Shown piece after piece: positions 35,384-44,252 of a stretch of DNA of 64,000 nucleotides. A program made the position numbers and the translations under genes. The notes under the pieces were generated by a model that saw nothing but the letters and a program-made list of their open reading frames with translations, did no database searches and had not been told where the DNA came from. The DNA is from JBBITI01 sp963735055. GTDB taxonomy: Bacteria > Chloroflexota > Dehalococcoidia > Dehalococcoidales > UBA2162. The stretch spans positions 186,001-250,000 of the forward strand of contig CAVTJN010000019.1 in NCBI GenBank assembly GCA_963735055.1. Direction: 5' to 3'. Position 1 is the stretch's first letter; every line of letters begins with the position of its first letter.

Positions 35384-35713
35384 CTATTTCTTGGCGGCTT
35401 TCTTAGCGGCTGCGTTAGCTGCGGCGATAAGCCTGACTACTTCCTGATGGTCGAGGAACGCCGCGGTCTCGGAATTGACGAAGGTGACGTGAGGCGATTC
35501 CATGATGATGGTGGCCAGTTCCTCGAAAGACGCGACGTTCCAGATGGTCATCAGCTTCCCGTTGTCGGCAAAAGTATAGGTGTCTTTGAGTTTTCCGGCC
35601 TTCAGATACTTTTCGTGATAGGCAACGGCGGCGGTGGTGATCTCGGAGCGCCTCTCCGGGGTGAGAGCGTACCAGGAATCCTTGTAGGTAGTGGTCCGCA
35701 GGAAATTCGTCAA
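35384..35713 (-). CDS. Small alpha/beta-barrel protein, muconolactone isomerase-like
   Basis: A 109-residue protein. MTNFLRTTTYKDSWYALTPE ... AAVAYHEKYLKAGKLKDTYT ... ESPHVTFVNSETAAFLDHQE suggests a ferredoxin-like dimeric barrel of the muconolactone-isomerase/YCII sort, ending in a Lys/Ala-rich tail. The start is TTG with AAGGAGAAAG. Function unknown. A perfect palindrome lies ~30 bases upstream. Confidence 0.6.
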   Translation of the reverse strand: MTNFLRTTTYKDSWYALTPERRSEITTAAVAYHEKYLKAGKLKDTYTFADNGKLMTIWNVASFEELATIIMESPHVTFVNSETAAFLDHQEVVRLIAAANAAAKKAAKK

Positions 35714-35744
35714 CTTTCTCCTTTCATGTTATTGGTGTGATGCC

Positions 35745-35756
35745 GTCAAATTTGAC
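35745..35756. promoter_or_regulatory. Perfect palindrome GTCAAATTTGAC
   Basis: A 12-base perfect dyad 32 bases upstream of the TTG start of the small alpha/beta-barrel gene; a candidate operator. Confidence 0.45.
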
Positions 35757-35881
35757 AGTGAGATGTGCTTTTCCAGTTTAGACTAGGCACGTGTTGCGGT
35801 GTCGTCCCCCGGGAACATCTTCCCGTCGAATCTAACAATGGGTTGGATCGAATGGTGGCGGGGTCACCTCTCTAAAAACAC

Positions 35882-35908
35882 AAAACCGACCCGTACAGGT
35901 CGGTTTCA
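35882..35908 (-). terminator. Bidirectional terminator-like hairpin
   Basis: AAACCGACC-cgtaca-GGTCGGTTT, read on the minus strand before TTTTGTGTTTTTAG. A second hairpin (TCCCGAC-ctc-GTCGGGA, 35909-35925) adjoins it. No gene is visible from 35757 to 36406. Confidence 0.6.
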
Positions 35909-36279
35909 TCCCGACCTCGTCGGGACTCCCCGCCGCCCAAGTGCCCATCTGCAGGCGGCAGTTCATCGCGCCCTTCTTGCGTGGCTGTTAACCAGAGTCT
36001 CAGGTCATAATCGTGTCCCTCCTCGATACAGACTGAGACAAGTGACGGTGGGGCAGCAGCGCCTATTCAGGAATGATATATATTGATGGGAATCAAAGCA
36101 TACTACTCGGTTGGAGCTTTGTCAACCCGTTCGTGCATATGCGCGACAGCCCGTGATAAGGGGACGGCCGGTCCTGACAGGATCTAGGCACTTGACAGTA
36201 GCCGTTTCAATTTCGGGATGGCATCTGCGGTGGCCAGTTCACCTTGAAGGATGCACAGCAGGCAAAACCCGGACTATCG

Positions 36280-36350
36280 AGAAGGTCATCGCTCTCGCCT
36301 TCTGAAGGTCCAATTTCGAATCCCGCTGGCTGGAGCCGGGTATCATCCCG
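36280..36350 (+). repeat. Dispersed repeat family E, copy 2
   Basis: GAGAAGGTCATCGCTCTCGC ... CAATTTCGAATCCCGCTGGC then TGGAGCCGGGTATCAT. About 75% matches to 7805-7878 with one gap. It lies just upstream of an MFS gene. Confidence 0.5.
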
Positions 36351-36406
36351 GTCGATTCTTCTGTGCAGAGACGGTCCTATGGCCAGCCGTGATATAATGC
36401 CAGCCC

Positions 36407-37690
36407 ATGACCTCACGTTCACCGCCGGGAGTGCCCCGGTCAACCGCAACGGCGATACCGTTGAGAGACGTGATCTTCTTCTCGGCGGGGATCTTCTTCT
36501 TCTGGACGGCACTCTACATCTACGTTCCGGTCCTCTCCGTGTATGCCCAGTCGCTAGGTGCAAGTCTCTCGATGGTGGGGCTGATTGTGGCGGCGTACGC
36601 GATCCCGCAATTCCTCTTCCGGATACCGCTGGGTATCCTCTTTGACTCGCTACGCCGAAGAAAATGGCTGATCACTGTGGGAATCCTGATTACGTCGGCG
36701 GGTGCGCTGGGCCTCGCCGTGGGGTCGAACACCTGGGCTCTTTTTGGGGCGCGGATGCTGACCGGAGTTGGCGCGGCCACCTGGGTGGTCTTCACGGTCT
36801 ACTTTGCCGCATACTATCCGGCGTCGGAGGCTCCCAGGGCAATTGGCATCATCAACTCGGTGCAGGGCGCAGCTCTGGTCATTTCCACCTACGCCGGCGG
36901 ATTGGTGGCCCAGCGGTTTGGCTACGGTGGTGCCTTCTTCGGCGCGGCTATCCTGGGCCTGGTGGCACTGGCAGCCCACTTGGCAGCTAAGGAGCCAGTG
37001 ACAGAGCACGCAACGCTGACCTCGCGGGCGAATCTCTCGGGTGTGTTCAGGTACTGGCCGCTGCTCATCGTCTCCTTAATGGGTCTGCTCACCCAGTTCG
37101 CCAACTGGGCAGGCTTATTTGGCTTTGTCCCCGTCTACGCCGCCCGCATTGGAGCGAGCAGCAGCAGCCTCGGAATGATCACGATGCTATGTCTGGCGGC
37201 CTCAGCACTGGTGTCCCTGGTGACGGTGCGTATGGTCAACCTGGTAGGGCCCGCTCTGACCGTCGTGATCGGTTCACTGTTGCTCGGCGGAACAATGATC
37301 TTCGTGCCTGCGGTACACACACTGACGGCACTGACTGTGCTGATGTTGATAAATGGTGTCGGAAGAGGGCTGCTACAGACCGTCCTCATGTCCCTTAGTG
37401 TGCAGTCGATGCCTCAGTCACTTCGAGCAACTGCCATGGGAGTCTATCAAGCGACATACGCTCTGGGCATGTTCGCGGGGCCGCTTGTGACCGGTCTGCT
37501 GGCGGATATCATAGGTCTGGCACCAGCTTTCTACGTGGCGGCGAGCGCATGCGGGGCAGTGGCAGGGCTGGCCATCCTGCCGCTGATCAGAAAACCCCCG
37601 CCTTTCCGGCGACGGGAAGGTGGCCACTTGACAACCCGTCTTGCTGCCCCGGGCTCTTTCCGGACGGCGGGGTCTCTTATGGTGCGGTAA
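36407..37690 (+). CDS. MFS transporter
   Basis: A 427-residue protein with 12 predicted helices. VIFFSAGIFFFWTALYIYVP is helix 1; ILFDSLRRRKWLITVG is the helix 2-3 loop motif; FRYWPLLIVSLMGLLTQFAN opens the second half. The basic C-terminal tail (PLIRKPPPFRRREGG) is cytoplasmic. Unlike the MFS gene at 25132 it is intact. The substrate is unknown. It converges on the flavoprotein gene with only 18 bases between the stops. Confidence 0.85.
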   Translation: MTSRSPPGVPRSTATAIPLRDVIFFSAGIFFFWTALYIYVPVLSVYAQSLGASLSMVGLIVAAYAIPQFLFRIPLGILFDSLRRRKWLITVGILITSAGALGLAVGSNTWALFGARMLTGVGAATWVVFTVYFAAYYPASEAPRAIGIINSVQGAALVISTYAGGLVAQRFGYGGAFFGAAILGLVALAAHLAAKEPVTEHATLTSRANLSGVFRYWPLLIVSLMGLLTQFANWAGLFGFVPVYAARIGASSSSLGMITMLCLAASALVSLVTVRMVNLVGPALTVVIGSLLLGGTMIFVPAVHTLTALTVLMLINGVGRGLLQTVLMSLSVQSMPQSLRATAMGVYQATYALGMFAGPLVTGLLADIIGLAPAFYVAASACGAVAGLAILPLIRKPPPFRRREGGHLTTRLAAPGSFRTAGSLMVR

Positions 37691-37708
37691 CGGGCCTTGC
37701 GATAGGAC

Positions 37709-38974
37709 CTATGGCAGTTCCACGCCCTGGGCGCTAAGCCGTTTCTGCAGAGCCTTGATATCGACTTTGCGCGGCTGCACCTTGCTCTTGACAGCCAGTG
37801 CCGCGGCAGTACCGGCGGCCTGCCCCATCTGAATGCAGTGCGAGATGACGTTGAACATGGAATTGGCGGCCTGGTCGGAGGAGAAACAGCGCCCGGCGGC
37901 AAGAAGCCCTTCCAGCCTGGCAGGCACCAGACAGCGGTAAGGCATCTCGACATTCTCGGCCGGTCTTTCCGCGGGCCACGTGAGCGGTACGCCTCGCGGG
38001 AATATCAACACGGTGTCATCGAACCTGCTGCCAGCTTTCGCTTCCTCGCCGGTTAACACGTATTCACCGACAAGGCGGCGGCTGCCGCGCGTGCCGGTCT
38101 GCGAGGCGCTATCATACAGGTAGCTGTTTTCAAATCCGGGCACGGTGTTCTTGTAGTATGACCAGAGCGGTATCATTGCCTTGCGCACATTGACCTCTAC
38201 CCAGTTAAGGTCTTCTACCTTGAGACAACTCTTACCGCGTATGAAGCTGTTGACCCAGAAGACGTCCTGGCGCTGGGCGGGCACCGGCGCAATGTGGAAT
38301 CCGGCCAACCCAAAGCCTTCACCTCTCATCTTCACCCAGTCGTCCGGCCGTGCCTTACGGAAGTCGGCGAACCTGTCAAAGTCAATTCCCCCGATGCGGA
38401 AAACCATGGCCATCTCTGACGTGCGGTAGCCCTTGTCCAACGAAGCATCGAAGTCGGCGCCGGCGGAAGCGAAAACATCGCCGTCACCCGTGGCGTCAAT
38501 CACGACCTTGCTCATGACGGCCTGACGCCCGGACTTACTTTCGAAGATAACGCCTTTGACCGCGTTCCTTTCCACGAATGCCGCGGTGCTCCAAGAATGG
38601 AGAAGCAGCCTGACGCCGGCGTCAAGCGCCATATCGTTCAGAATGCATTTAAGAAGCTCGGGGTCGACCATGATGGCGTGTTTCCACTCCGGCTCCCTGG
38701 TCTTGGAAAGGTCATGGACTCCGCCGACCTTTTCCAGCCTATCCATCCACTCCTGGCCCTGACCGGCGGATGGGTTCATCATCAGCACCAACCCACCCGT
38801 GGCCATGCCACCAAGATGGCCATACCTTTCCATCAAGATCGTGTCAGCGCCTTCCCGCGCCGCCGCGATGGCGGCAGTCACCCCCGCCGGGCCGGCCCCC
38901 ACGACTACGACATCCGCTTCGGCAAAGATCTCAATTTCCCGCGCTGCTTCGTGAATCGTTCTTGCTCCAACCAT
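37709..38974 (-). CDS. FAD-dependent oxidoreductase (FAD_oxidored family)
   Basis: A 421-residue flavoprotein. The Rossmann motif is VVVVGAGPAGVTAAIAAAR with MERYGHLGGMATGG; the second FAD contact is VVIDATGDGDVFASAGADF; the C-terminal site is LEGLLAAGRCFSSDQAANSM. The family oxidises or reduces varied small molecules, often as part of catabolic clusters. ATG 38974 is chosen for the GAAGGAAGAAG upstream. It diverges from the DppBC operon, whose regulated promoter lies between them. Confidence 0.85.
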   Translation of the reverse strand: MVGARTIHEAAREIEIFAEADVVVVGAGPAGVTAAIAAAREGADTILMERYGHLGGMATGGLVLMMNPSAGQGQEWMDRLEKVGGVHDLSKTREPEWKHAIMVDPELLKCILNDMALDAGVRLLLHSWSTAAFVERNAVKGVIFESKSGRQAVMSKVVIDATGDGDVFASAGADFDASLDKGYRTSEMAMVFRIGGIDFDRFADFRKARPDDWVKMRGEGFGLAGFHIAPVPAQRQDVFWVNSFIRGKSCLKVEDLNWVEVNVRKAMIPLWSYYKNTVPGFENSYLYDSASQTGTRGSRRLVGEYVLTGEEAKAGSRFDDTVLIFPRGVPLTWPAERPAENVEMPYRCLVPARLEGLLAAGRCFSSDQAANSMFNVISHCIQMGQAAGTAAALAVKSKVQPRKVDIKALQKRLSAQGVELP

Positions 38975-39067
38975 TTGACTTCTTCCTTCTTGCCGAAATT
39001 CTCCCATGATCTCCGTATTGAAGCCACTGGGTAAAGTGGCACTGAACGATATCCGAGAACCAAGGTA

Positions 39068-39129
39068 TTGACAAGCTGTTCATGCCCGTGATATATAGGA
39101 ATACCATATGGACTTCATATATGATAGCA
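39068..39129 (+). promoter_or_regulatory. Regulated promoter of the DppBC operon with shared operator
   Basis: TTGACA (39068-39073), then TATATA (39092-39097) with 18 bases between, or ATATAT with 17. A 38-base stretch beginning at the -10 (39092-39129) matches 31 of 38 positions, without gaps, to the reverse strand at 57132-57095 upstream of the catabolic operon. The conserved parts are TATATAGGAAT, CCAT, GACTTC and ATATGATA. A repressor bound here would block the start site. Confidence 0.75.
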
Positions 39130-39213
39130 CACCTCACGAGTCTTGATGCAACGTAGACTTGCCCGGCTATCGAGCCCAGGCCCGAATGGGACTGGCCCTG
39201 ACAGGGAGGGATT

Positions 39214-40176
39214 GTGCGTACGTACCTGATTCGTCGGGTCATCTTGGTCATCCCCACCCTTTTGCTGGTGAGCATCCTGGTCTTCCTCACCATCCGTATC
39301 GTCCCGGGCAGCGTCATCGACGCCATGGTGGCCGAGGGGGCCGGGCAGGCCTCGTTGGGCCGTTCGGTCGACCAAGAGTACATCAAACACACCCTCGGGC
39401 TGGACGAGCCTGTTCACGTCCAGTACTGGAAGTGGCTCACCAAGGTGGTCCGCGGCGACCTGGGCAATTCACTATGGACCGGCCGCTCCATTACCCAGGA
39501 AATGGTCGCCAAGCTGCCCATATCACTCGAGCTGGGTATCATGGCAATGATCATTGGTATCGTGATTGCAGTGCCCATCGGCATCTATTCGGCCGTCAGG
39601 CAGGACACGGTGGGAGACTACGTCGGCCGGACGGTTGCCATTCTGATGATGTCGCTGCCCGGCTTCTGGATCGCGACGATAGTGATCGTCTTTCCATCAA
39701 TATGGTGGGGATGGACTCCCTCACTGAAGTACATCCGGTTCACCCAGGATCCGGCGGGGAATCTCATGCAGTTCATCATTCCGGCGGTTATCATGGGGGC
39801 GAGCTTCGCCGGCGGCATGATGAGAATGACTCGCACGCTGATGCTGGAGGTGTTGCGCCAGGACTACATTCGCACCGCCTGGGCGAAGGGCCTTACCGAG
39901 CGGGTGGTCATCATGCGCCACGCACTCAAGAACACGATGATACCGGTGATCACCATGGTCGGCATGGGAATTCCAAGCCTGCTGGCCGGCAACGTCATCT
40001 TCGAGCAGGTCTTCAACCTGCCTGGGATCGGAAGGTACATGCTCGAAGCCATCGGCCGGCGCGACTACCCGATCATTTGCGCGACAAACTTCGTGATCGC
40101 GACGGCCGTCCTCATCTGCAACGTTGCTGTGGACGTGGCCTACGGCTGGTTCGATCCCAGGGTGCAGTACCAATAA
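39214..40176 (+). CDS. Opp/Dpp-type ABC permease, DppB-like
   Basis: A 320-residue protein with six helices. The N terminus MRTYLIRRVILVIPTLLLVS, a ~60-residue periplasmic loop with LGLDEPVHVQYWKWL, and the EAA loop LRQDYIRTAWAKGLTERVVI are textbook DppB. The motif RRDYPIICATNFVIATAVLI closes the protein. Start GTG with GGGAGGG. Followed 15 bases later by DppC. It probably pairs with the binding lipoprotein at 51096, since both operons share the operator. Confidence 0.9.
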   Translation: MRTYLIRRVILVIPTLLLVSILVFLTIRIVPGSVIDAMVAEGAGQASLGRSVDQEYIKHTLGLDEPVHVQYWKWLTKVVRGDLGNSLWTGRSITQEMVAKLPISLELGIMAMIIGIVIAVPIGIYSAVRQDTVGDYVGRTVAILMMSLPGFWIATIVIVFPSIWWGWTPSLKYIRFTQDPAGNLMQFIIPAVIMGASFAGGMMRMTRTLMLEVLRQDYIRTAWAKGLTERVVIMRHALKNTMIPVITMVGMGIPSLLAGNVIFEQVFNLPGIGRYMLEAIGRRDYPIICATNFVIATAVLICNVAVDVAYGWFDPRVQYQ

Positions 40177-40191
40177 ACCAACGGAAAGGCG

Positions 40192-41145
40192 ATGGCAGGA
40201 AGTACGACTACAGTAGCCACCGTCCGTGAGGAGAAGAAGCGTCTTCCATTTCTCCTTGAGGTATTTGTCCGGCTGGTCAAAGAGAAGCCGCTCGGCACCT
40301 TCGGGGGCTTGATTGTTCTCGTCCTGTTCCTGGTGGGCATCCTCGCTCCGCTAATCGCGCCGTACGGATACAACTACCAGGATGCGAACGCTCGCCTCCA
40401 GGCCCCCTCGATGAAGTACTTGCTCGGCACAGACAACATCGGCCGGGATCTGCTTAGCCGGATCATCTACGGCGCCCGCATCTCGATGATCGTCGGCCTG
40501 GCCGTGCCCTCCATCTCGACTGTGCTGACACTGCTCATCGGTGGTACCTCGGCCTATCTAGGCGGGAAGATCGACATGATCGTGCAGCGGTTCGTTGACA
40601 CAGTCATGTGCTTCCCCGGACTTGTGATCATGCTGACAGTGGTGGCCATCATTGGCCCGGGCCTAACTCAGGTCATCCTCCTGCTGGGGATATTGGGCGG
40701 CCTTGGTGGCGGCAACCGGGTGGCGCGTAGCGTGGTAGTCAGCATTAAGCAGAACATGTACGTGGAGGCGGCGAAAGCTGCTGGCGCGACCAACTGGCGT
40801 ATTATGGTGAAGCATATCCTGCCCAACATCATGGCCATCGTCATCGTCAGCTTCTCGATGGGCATGGGCGGCGCCATTCTGGCGGAGTCCACATTGAGCT
40901 TCCTCGGCTACGGCATCCCTCCACCGGCGCCGAGCTGGGGCGGTATGCTCAGCGGCCCGGCCCGGAGCTACATGCTGCAAGCTCCCTGGATGGCGCTCTG
41001 GCCCGGCCTGGCTCTGGCGCTTGTCGTCTACGGCATGAACATGCTCGGCGATGGCTTGCGGGACGTCCTCGACCCGAGACTGCGGGGGGGTCTGGGACGA
41101 TACGGCACCACTAAGGGCAAGAAGAAGCCGGTCACCACCTCCTAG
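40192..41145 (+). CDS. Opp/Dpp-type ABC permease, DppC-like
   Basis: A 317-residue protein with six helices. It has the OppC N-terminal domain and PYGYNYQDANARLQAPSMKY then LGTDNIGRDLLSRIIYGARI, EAA loop VEAAKAAGATNWRIMVKHIL, and PSWGGMLSGPARSYMLQAPW at the end. It forms the heterodimeric channel with the preceding gene. No ATPase (DppD/F) gene is in the window, so ATP coupling must come from elsewhere. A weak hairpin (CGTCC...GGACG) lies at 41171-41190. Confidence 0.9.
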   Translation: MAGSTTTVATVREEKKRLPFLLEVFVRLVKEKPLGTFGGLIVLVLFLVGILAPLIAPYGYNYQDANARLQAPSMKYLLGTDNIGRDLLSRIIYGARISMIVGLAVPSISTVLTLLIGGTSAYLGGKIDMIVQRFVDTVMCFPGLVIMLTVVAIIGPGLTQVILLLGILGGLGGGNRVARSVVVSIKQNMYVEAAKAAGATNWRIMVKHILPNIMAIVIVSFSMGMGGAILAESTLSFLGYGIPPPAPSWGGMLSGPARSYMLQAPWMALWPGLALALVVYGMNMLGDGLRDVLDPRLRGGLGRYGTTKGKKKPVTTS

Positions 41146-41357
41146 AGCCTCTCGGCGCAACAACCGCGGGCGTCCTTCAGCCGAGGGACGGCGTCTTCCT
41201 GTTTTCGGGCACAGTGAACGGCTGCGACCGGGCGGTCTCGACCAAGAACCAGACGCTGCCCCGTGCGGCGTGCTCCAGAAGGCATCGGCCAGTCTCAGAC
41301 TGCAGCCGAAAGCAAGTCCGTCCCCTGTGCTCTGAAGCCCAGCTCGCCAGTGGTAAC

Positions 41358-41780
41358 CTACGCCGCTGGCTTGAACTTAGGTAGCGAGAAGTCCGGACTG
41401 ATGTCGTCGAAGACCACTTCCACCGGCATGCCGACGCGCACCTCCTCCGGCTTGCACTCGACAACGTTTGAGACCATCCGGATGCCATCCTCAAGCTCGA
41501 TAATTGCCACCACATAGGGGACGGGGACGGCTGGATTGTAGCTCCGCCGAGCAATGATGAAGCTGTAGACCGTACCTTTGCCGTTCAGCTTGGCCCACTC
41601 ATGGTCCATGCCCAGGCAGTGCGGGCATATCGGGCTGACCGGATAGTGCAATTTACCGCAATTCAAACACTTCTGGACTCGAAGCTCGTGCTGCTTGCAG
41701 AAGTCCCAGAATGGTTTCGTGTCTTCGTCAACTCCCGGGAGGGGCCTTGTGGGCGGGGGGCCTGAGCGTCTCATTGTCAT
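41358..41780 (-). CDS. DUF35 zinc-ribbon/OB-fold acyl-CoA-associated protein
   Basis: A 140-residue protein: an N-terminal helix (FWDFCKQHELRVQKC), a rubredoxin-like ribbon (CLNCGKLHYPVSPICPHC) and an OB-fold (GKGTVYSFIIARR ... PYVVAIIELEDGIRM). DUF35 proteins partner with thiolase-like enzymes, for example in sterol side-chain aldolases and hydratases. Its start lies 4 bases after the thiolase stop, so the two are co-translated and probably form a complex. It is the last gene of the operon. Confidence 0.9.
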   Translation of the reverse strand: MTMRRSGPPPTRPLPGVDEDTKPFWDFCKQHELRVQKCLNCGKLHYPVSPICPHCLGMDHEWAKLNGKGTVYSFIIARRSYNPAVPVPYVVAIIELEDGIRMVSNVVECKPEEVRVGMPVEVVFDDISPDFSLPKFKPAA

Positions 41781-41784
41781 CTCT

Positions 41785-42930
41785 TTACCTTCCTAAAATC
41801 ACCGTGCTGTGGGTCTGGAGGATTCCGCCGTTGCCGCTGACCAGGATGTGGTGCGGGTCCTTGATCTGGCGGGGGCCGGCCTGACCTCTCAATTGAACAA
41901 CCGCTTCGGTCAGGGGTGTGAAGCCCATGTAATAGACTTCAGAAAGCAAGCCGCCCGAGGTGTTCACCGGAAATTCCCCGCCCGGGCCCGTCCGCCCGTT
42001 CTTGAAGAAGTCCTTCCCCTCGCCGGGCTTGAAGAAGCCATAGCTTTGCATGGTGAGTTCGACGGTGTAAGTGAAGCAGTCATAGATCTGGCAAGCGCTG
42101 ATATCTTTGAGGGTGATATTGGCCATGTTGAGAGCCATCGCGCCTGACTGTTTGGCCCCGGTCGGGCCGGTCACGAACGGCGACTGGATGACGTCTGCGG
42201 TGTGATGGTACTGGCCCCAGCCGGAGATGTAGACTGGCGGCTGCTTCAGATGCCGGGCCCTTTCGGCGGTAGTCACGATGAAAGCCCTTGCCCCGTCGCT
42301 TACCAGGCAGCAATCGGCGCGGCGGAATGGCTCAGCCACCCACGGCTCCGCCAGGTAGTCATCCATTGACATCGGCCGATCATAGAAAGTGGCCCGCGGA
42401 TTCAGGTTGGCCCATTTTCGTGTGTTCATGGCGATATGTGCCCAAGTGTCGGGACCGGTGCCCCACTCATACATAGCCCGCCGGGCGGCCAAAGCGTATC
42501 CCATGGCGGCACCGAACATGCCGTAAGCCGCCTCGGTTGAGGCGGGTGGCCGCGCCCCGCCACCTTGTGGCCGACCCGACTGGCTAGTCGTGGCGTAGAC
42601 GCACAGCACGTAGTTGGCCTGGCCAAGGGCCACCGCAGTGGCCGCATGCTGGGCAATGCAGCCGGCACTGGCGCCCATGACATCATAGTTGGCCGTAAAC
42701 CGCAGGTCGATTCCCAGATGCGCGGCCAGGTTGTAGGAGTGCGTCCCTCCCATAACCGGCTGGAGGAGAAGGCCATCGATGTCTTCCCTCTTCAAACCCG
42801 CATCCTCAATGGCGTTCTTGCACGCCTCGACTGCCAGCCTCATCGCGTTCGTGTCAGGTACAGTGCCCTGCCTGGCGGTGTAGCCCACTCCCACAATGGC
42901 TGCCTTGTCCTTTAAGTCTCTTAACTCCAT
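41785..42930 (-). CDS. Thiolase-family protein (SCP2/lipid-transfer type)
   Basis: A 381-residue protein with a thiolase fold: AAIVGVGYTARQGTVPDTNA at the start, GASAGCIAQHAATAVALGQA at the nucleophile position, a C-terminal GGLLSEVYYMGFTPL and LVSGNGGILQTHSTVILGR. The GNGG/THS end is typical of non-canonical thiolases that work with DUF35 partners, some as retro-aldolases rather than true thiolases. Whether the Cys in SAGC is the nucleophile needs a structural alignment. Confidence 0.85.
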   Translation of the reverse strand: MELRDLKDKAAIVGVGYTARQGTVPDTNAMRLAVEACKNAIEDAGLKREDIDGLLLQPVMGGTHSYNLAAHLGIDLRFTANYDVMGASAGCIAQHAATAVALGQANYVLCVYATTSQSGRPQGGGARPPASTEAAYGMFGAAMGYALAARRAMYEWGTGPDTWAHIAMNTRKWANLNPRATFYDRPMSMDDYLAEPWVAEPFRRADCCLVSDGARAFIVTTAERARHLKQPPVYISGWGQYHHTADVIQSPFVTGPTGAKQSGAMALNMANITLKDISACQIYDCFTYTVELTMQSYGFFKPGEGKDFFKNGRTGPGGEFPVNTSGGLLSEVYYMGFTPLTEAVVQLRGQAGPRQIKDPHHILVSGNGGILQTHSTVILGR

Positions 42931-43005
42931 TCGTTCACCTTACTCTTATTCACAGTGGCCTCCACGCTGACGGCAAGCCATCCCTGTGTAACGCTCATTT
43001 TCCAC

Positions 43006-44250
43006 TTAGTAGATCACCCTGTCCGCGATAAGCCGGTCGACCTCTTCCGCATTCAGTCCGAGCAAGCGCCGATAGACGTATTCGTTATGCTCACCAAGCA
43101 GGGGAGCCCGGTCGGTATGTACCTTTTGTCCTTCCGGCAGCCGGAGCGGCGGACCATCAAACGTCAATTTGCCCCGGCCGCCCACTTCCACCTCGATCAT
43201 ATAGTCCATGCTTCTGAGCTGAAGGTCGTAGTACATGTCTTCACTGTTCTGGACGGCACCCGCGGCAACGCCGGCGGATTGCATCAGCTTCATCACCTGG
43301 TGGGGCGTCCGCTGGCCCGTCCAGGTCTCGATATTCCTATCCAATTCCTCGACATGGCGAAGGCGGGCTTCCACGGTTGCGAACTTGGGGTCACGGATCC
43401 AGTCCGGCTTGCCCATAGCCGTACAGAGGCTCCGCCAGTCACCCTGGTCGAAAGTGGCGATCACGCACCACCGGTCATCTCCTTTGCATCGGTAGCAGTT
43501 GTAAGGAGCGAACTGCGGATGGCGGTTGCCTACCGGCCGCGGCGGCCGATGGTTAATGAAGTAGTCGAGGTACACAACGCCAAGCAGGGCGACGGTCGAG
43601 TCAGTCTGGCAAACCTCGATGTACTGCCCTTCCCCGGTCCTGCCACGATGGTAGAGGCCCGCCAGAATGCTGGCGGCGGCCAGAGTGCCCGCGACATAGT
43701 CGGGATAGGTATCTCTGGCGGCTCGCTGTTCTACCGGCGTATCAGGATGCCCCCAACTGTTGGCGAAACCGGTGAACGACAGGAGGTTCATGCCCCAGGT
43801 CGTCCATGCGGCATGTGGCCCCTCGCCGAGTGCCGGAAGGCTGGCGACGACAATGTCCTTTTTAACCCGCTTCAATCCCTCGTAGTCCAAGCCCCACCCG
43901 GTCATGACTCCGAAACTAAGGTTGTCGAGGACAACATCGCTTATGCCTACGAGTCTCATCAAGATCTCTTTGCCCTCAGGCTTGGTCAGGTTCAGAGCTA
44001 CGCTGAGCTTGTCGAGATGGTAGCGGGCAAAATTGGCGGTGATCAGCTGGCTGACGTCGATACCAGCCAGGGTGCTGTCCCCCTTGACGAGCGGCGAGAC
44101 GCCGGAGGCGTTTCCACGGAAGCCGAGATGACGCAATGACTCGACGTGGATCACCTCGGCTCCACAGCCTGCGAGAAGCATCCCACAGAACGGGCCCGAA
44201 ACGCCGTCGGTGAGATCCAGGACCCTTGTTCCCTCAAGCGCCAGCGGCAT
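43006..44250 (-). CDS. Class III CoA-transferase (CaiB/BaiF family) (1)
   Basis: A 414-residue protein. LEGTRVLDLTDGVSGPFCGM opens it, ADTIHVES-type strand (GAEVIHVESL) follows, and the candidate catalytic Asp is in DTYPDYVAGTLAAASILAGL. TGEGQYIEVCQTDS is the conserved CoA-site segment. It moves CoA between carboxylic acids. The adjacent paralogue suggests a heterodimer or two sequential acids. Three bases separate it from the upstream gene. Confidence 0.9.
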   Translation of the reverse strand: MPLALEGTRVLDLTDGVSGPFCGMLLAGCGAEVIHVESLRHLGFRGNASGVSPLVKGDSTLAGIDVSQLITANFARYHLDKLSVALNLTKPEGKEILMRLVGISDVVLDNLSFGVMTGWGLDYEGLKRVKKDIVVASLPALGEGPHAAWTTWGMNLLSFTGFANSWGHPDTPVEQRAARDTYPDYVAGTLAAASILAGLYHRGRTGEGQYIEVCQTDSTVALLGVVYLDYFINHRPPRPVGNRHPQFAPYNCYRCKGDDRWCVIATFDQGDWRSLCTAMGKPDWIRDPKFATVEARLRHVEELDRNIETWTGQRTPHQVMKLMQSAGVAAGAVQNSEDMYYDLQLRSMDYMIEVEVGGRGKLTFDGPPLRLPEGQKVHTDRAPLLGEHNEYVYRRLLGLNAEEVDRLIADRVIY

Positions 44251-44252
44251 TG

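Noticed and set aside
42955..44139. Long plus-strand open frame opposite the first CoA-transferase
   Set aside because: It is the mirror of a well-supported minus-strand enzyme gene; its product has no recognisable fold.
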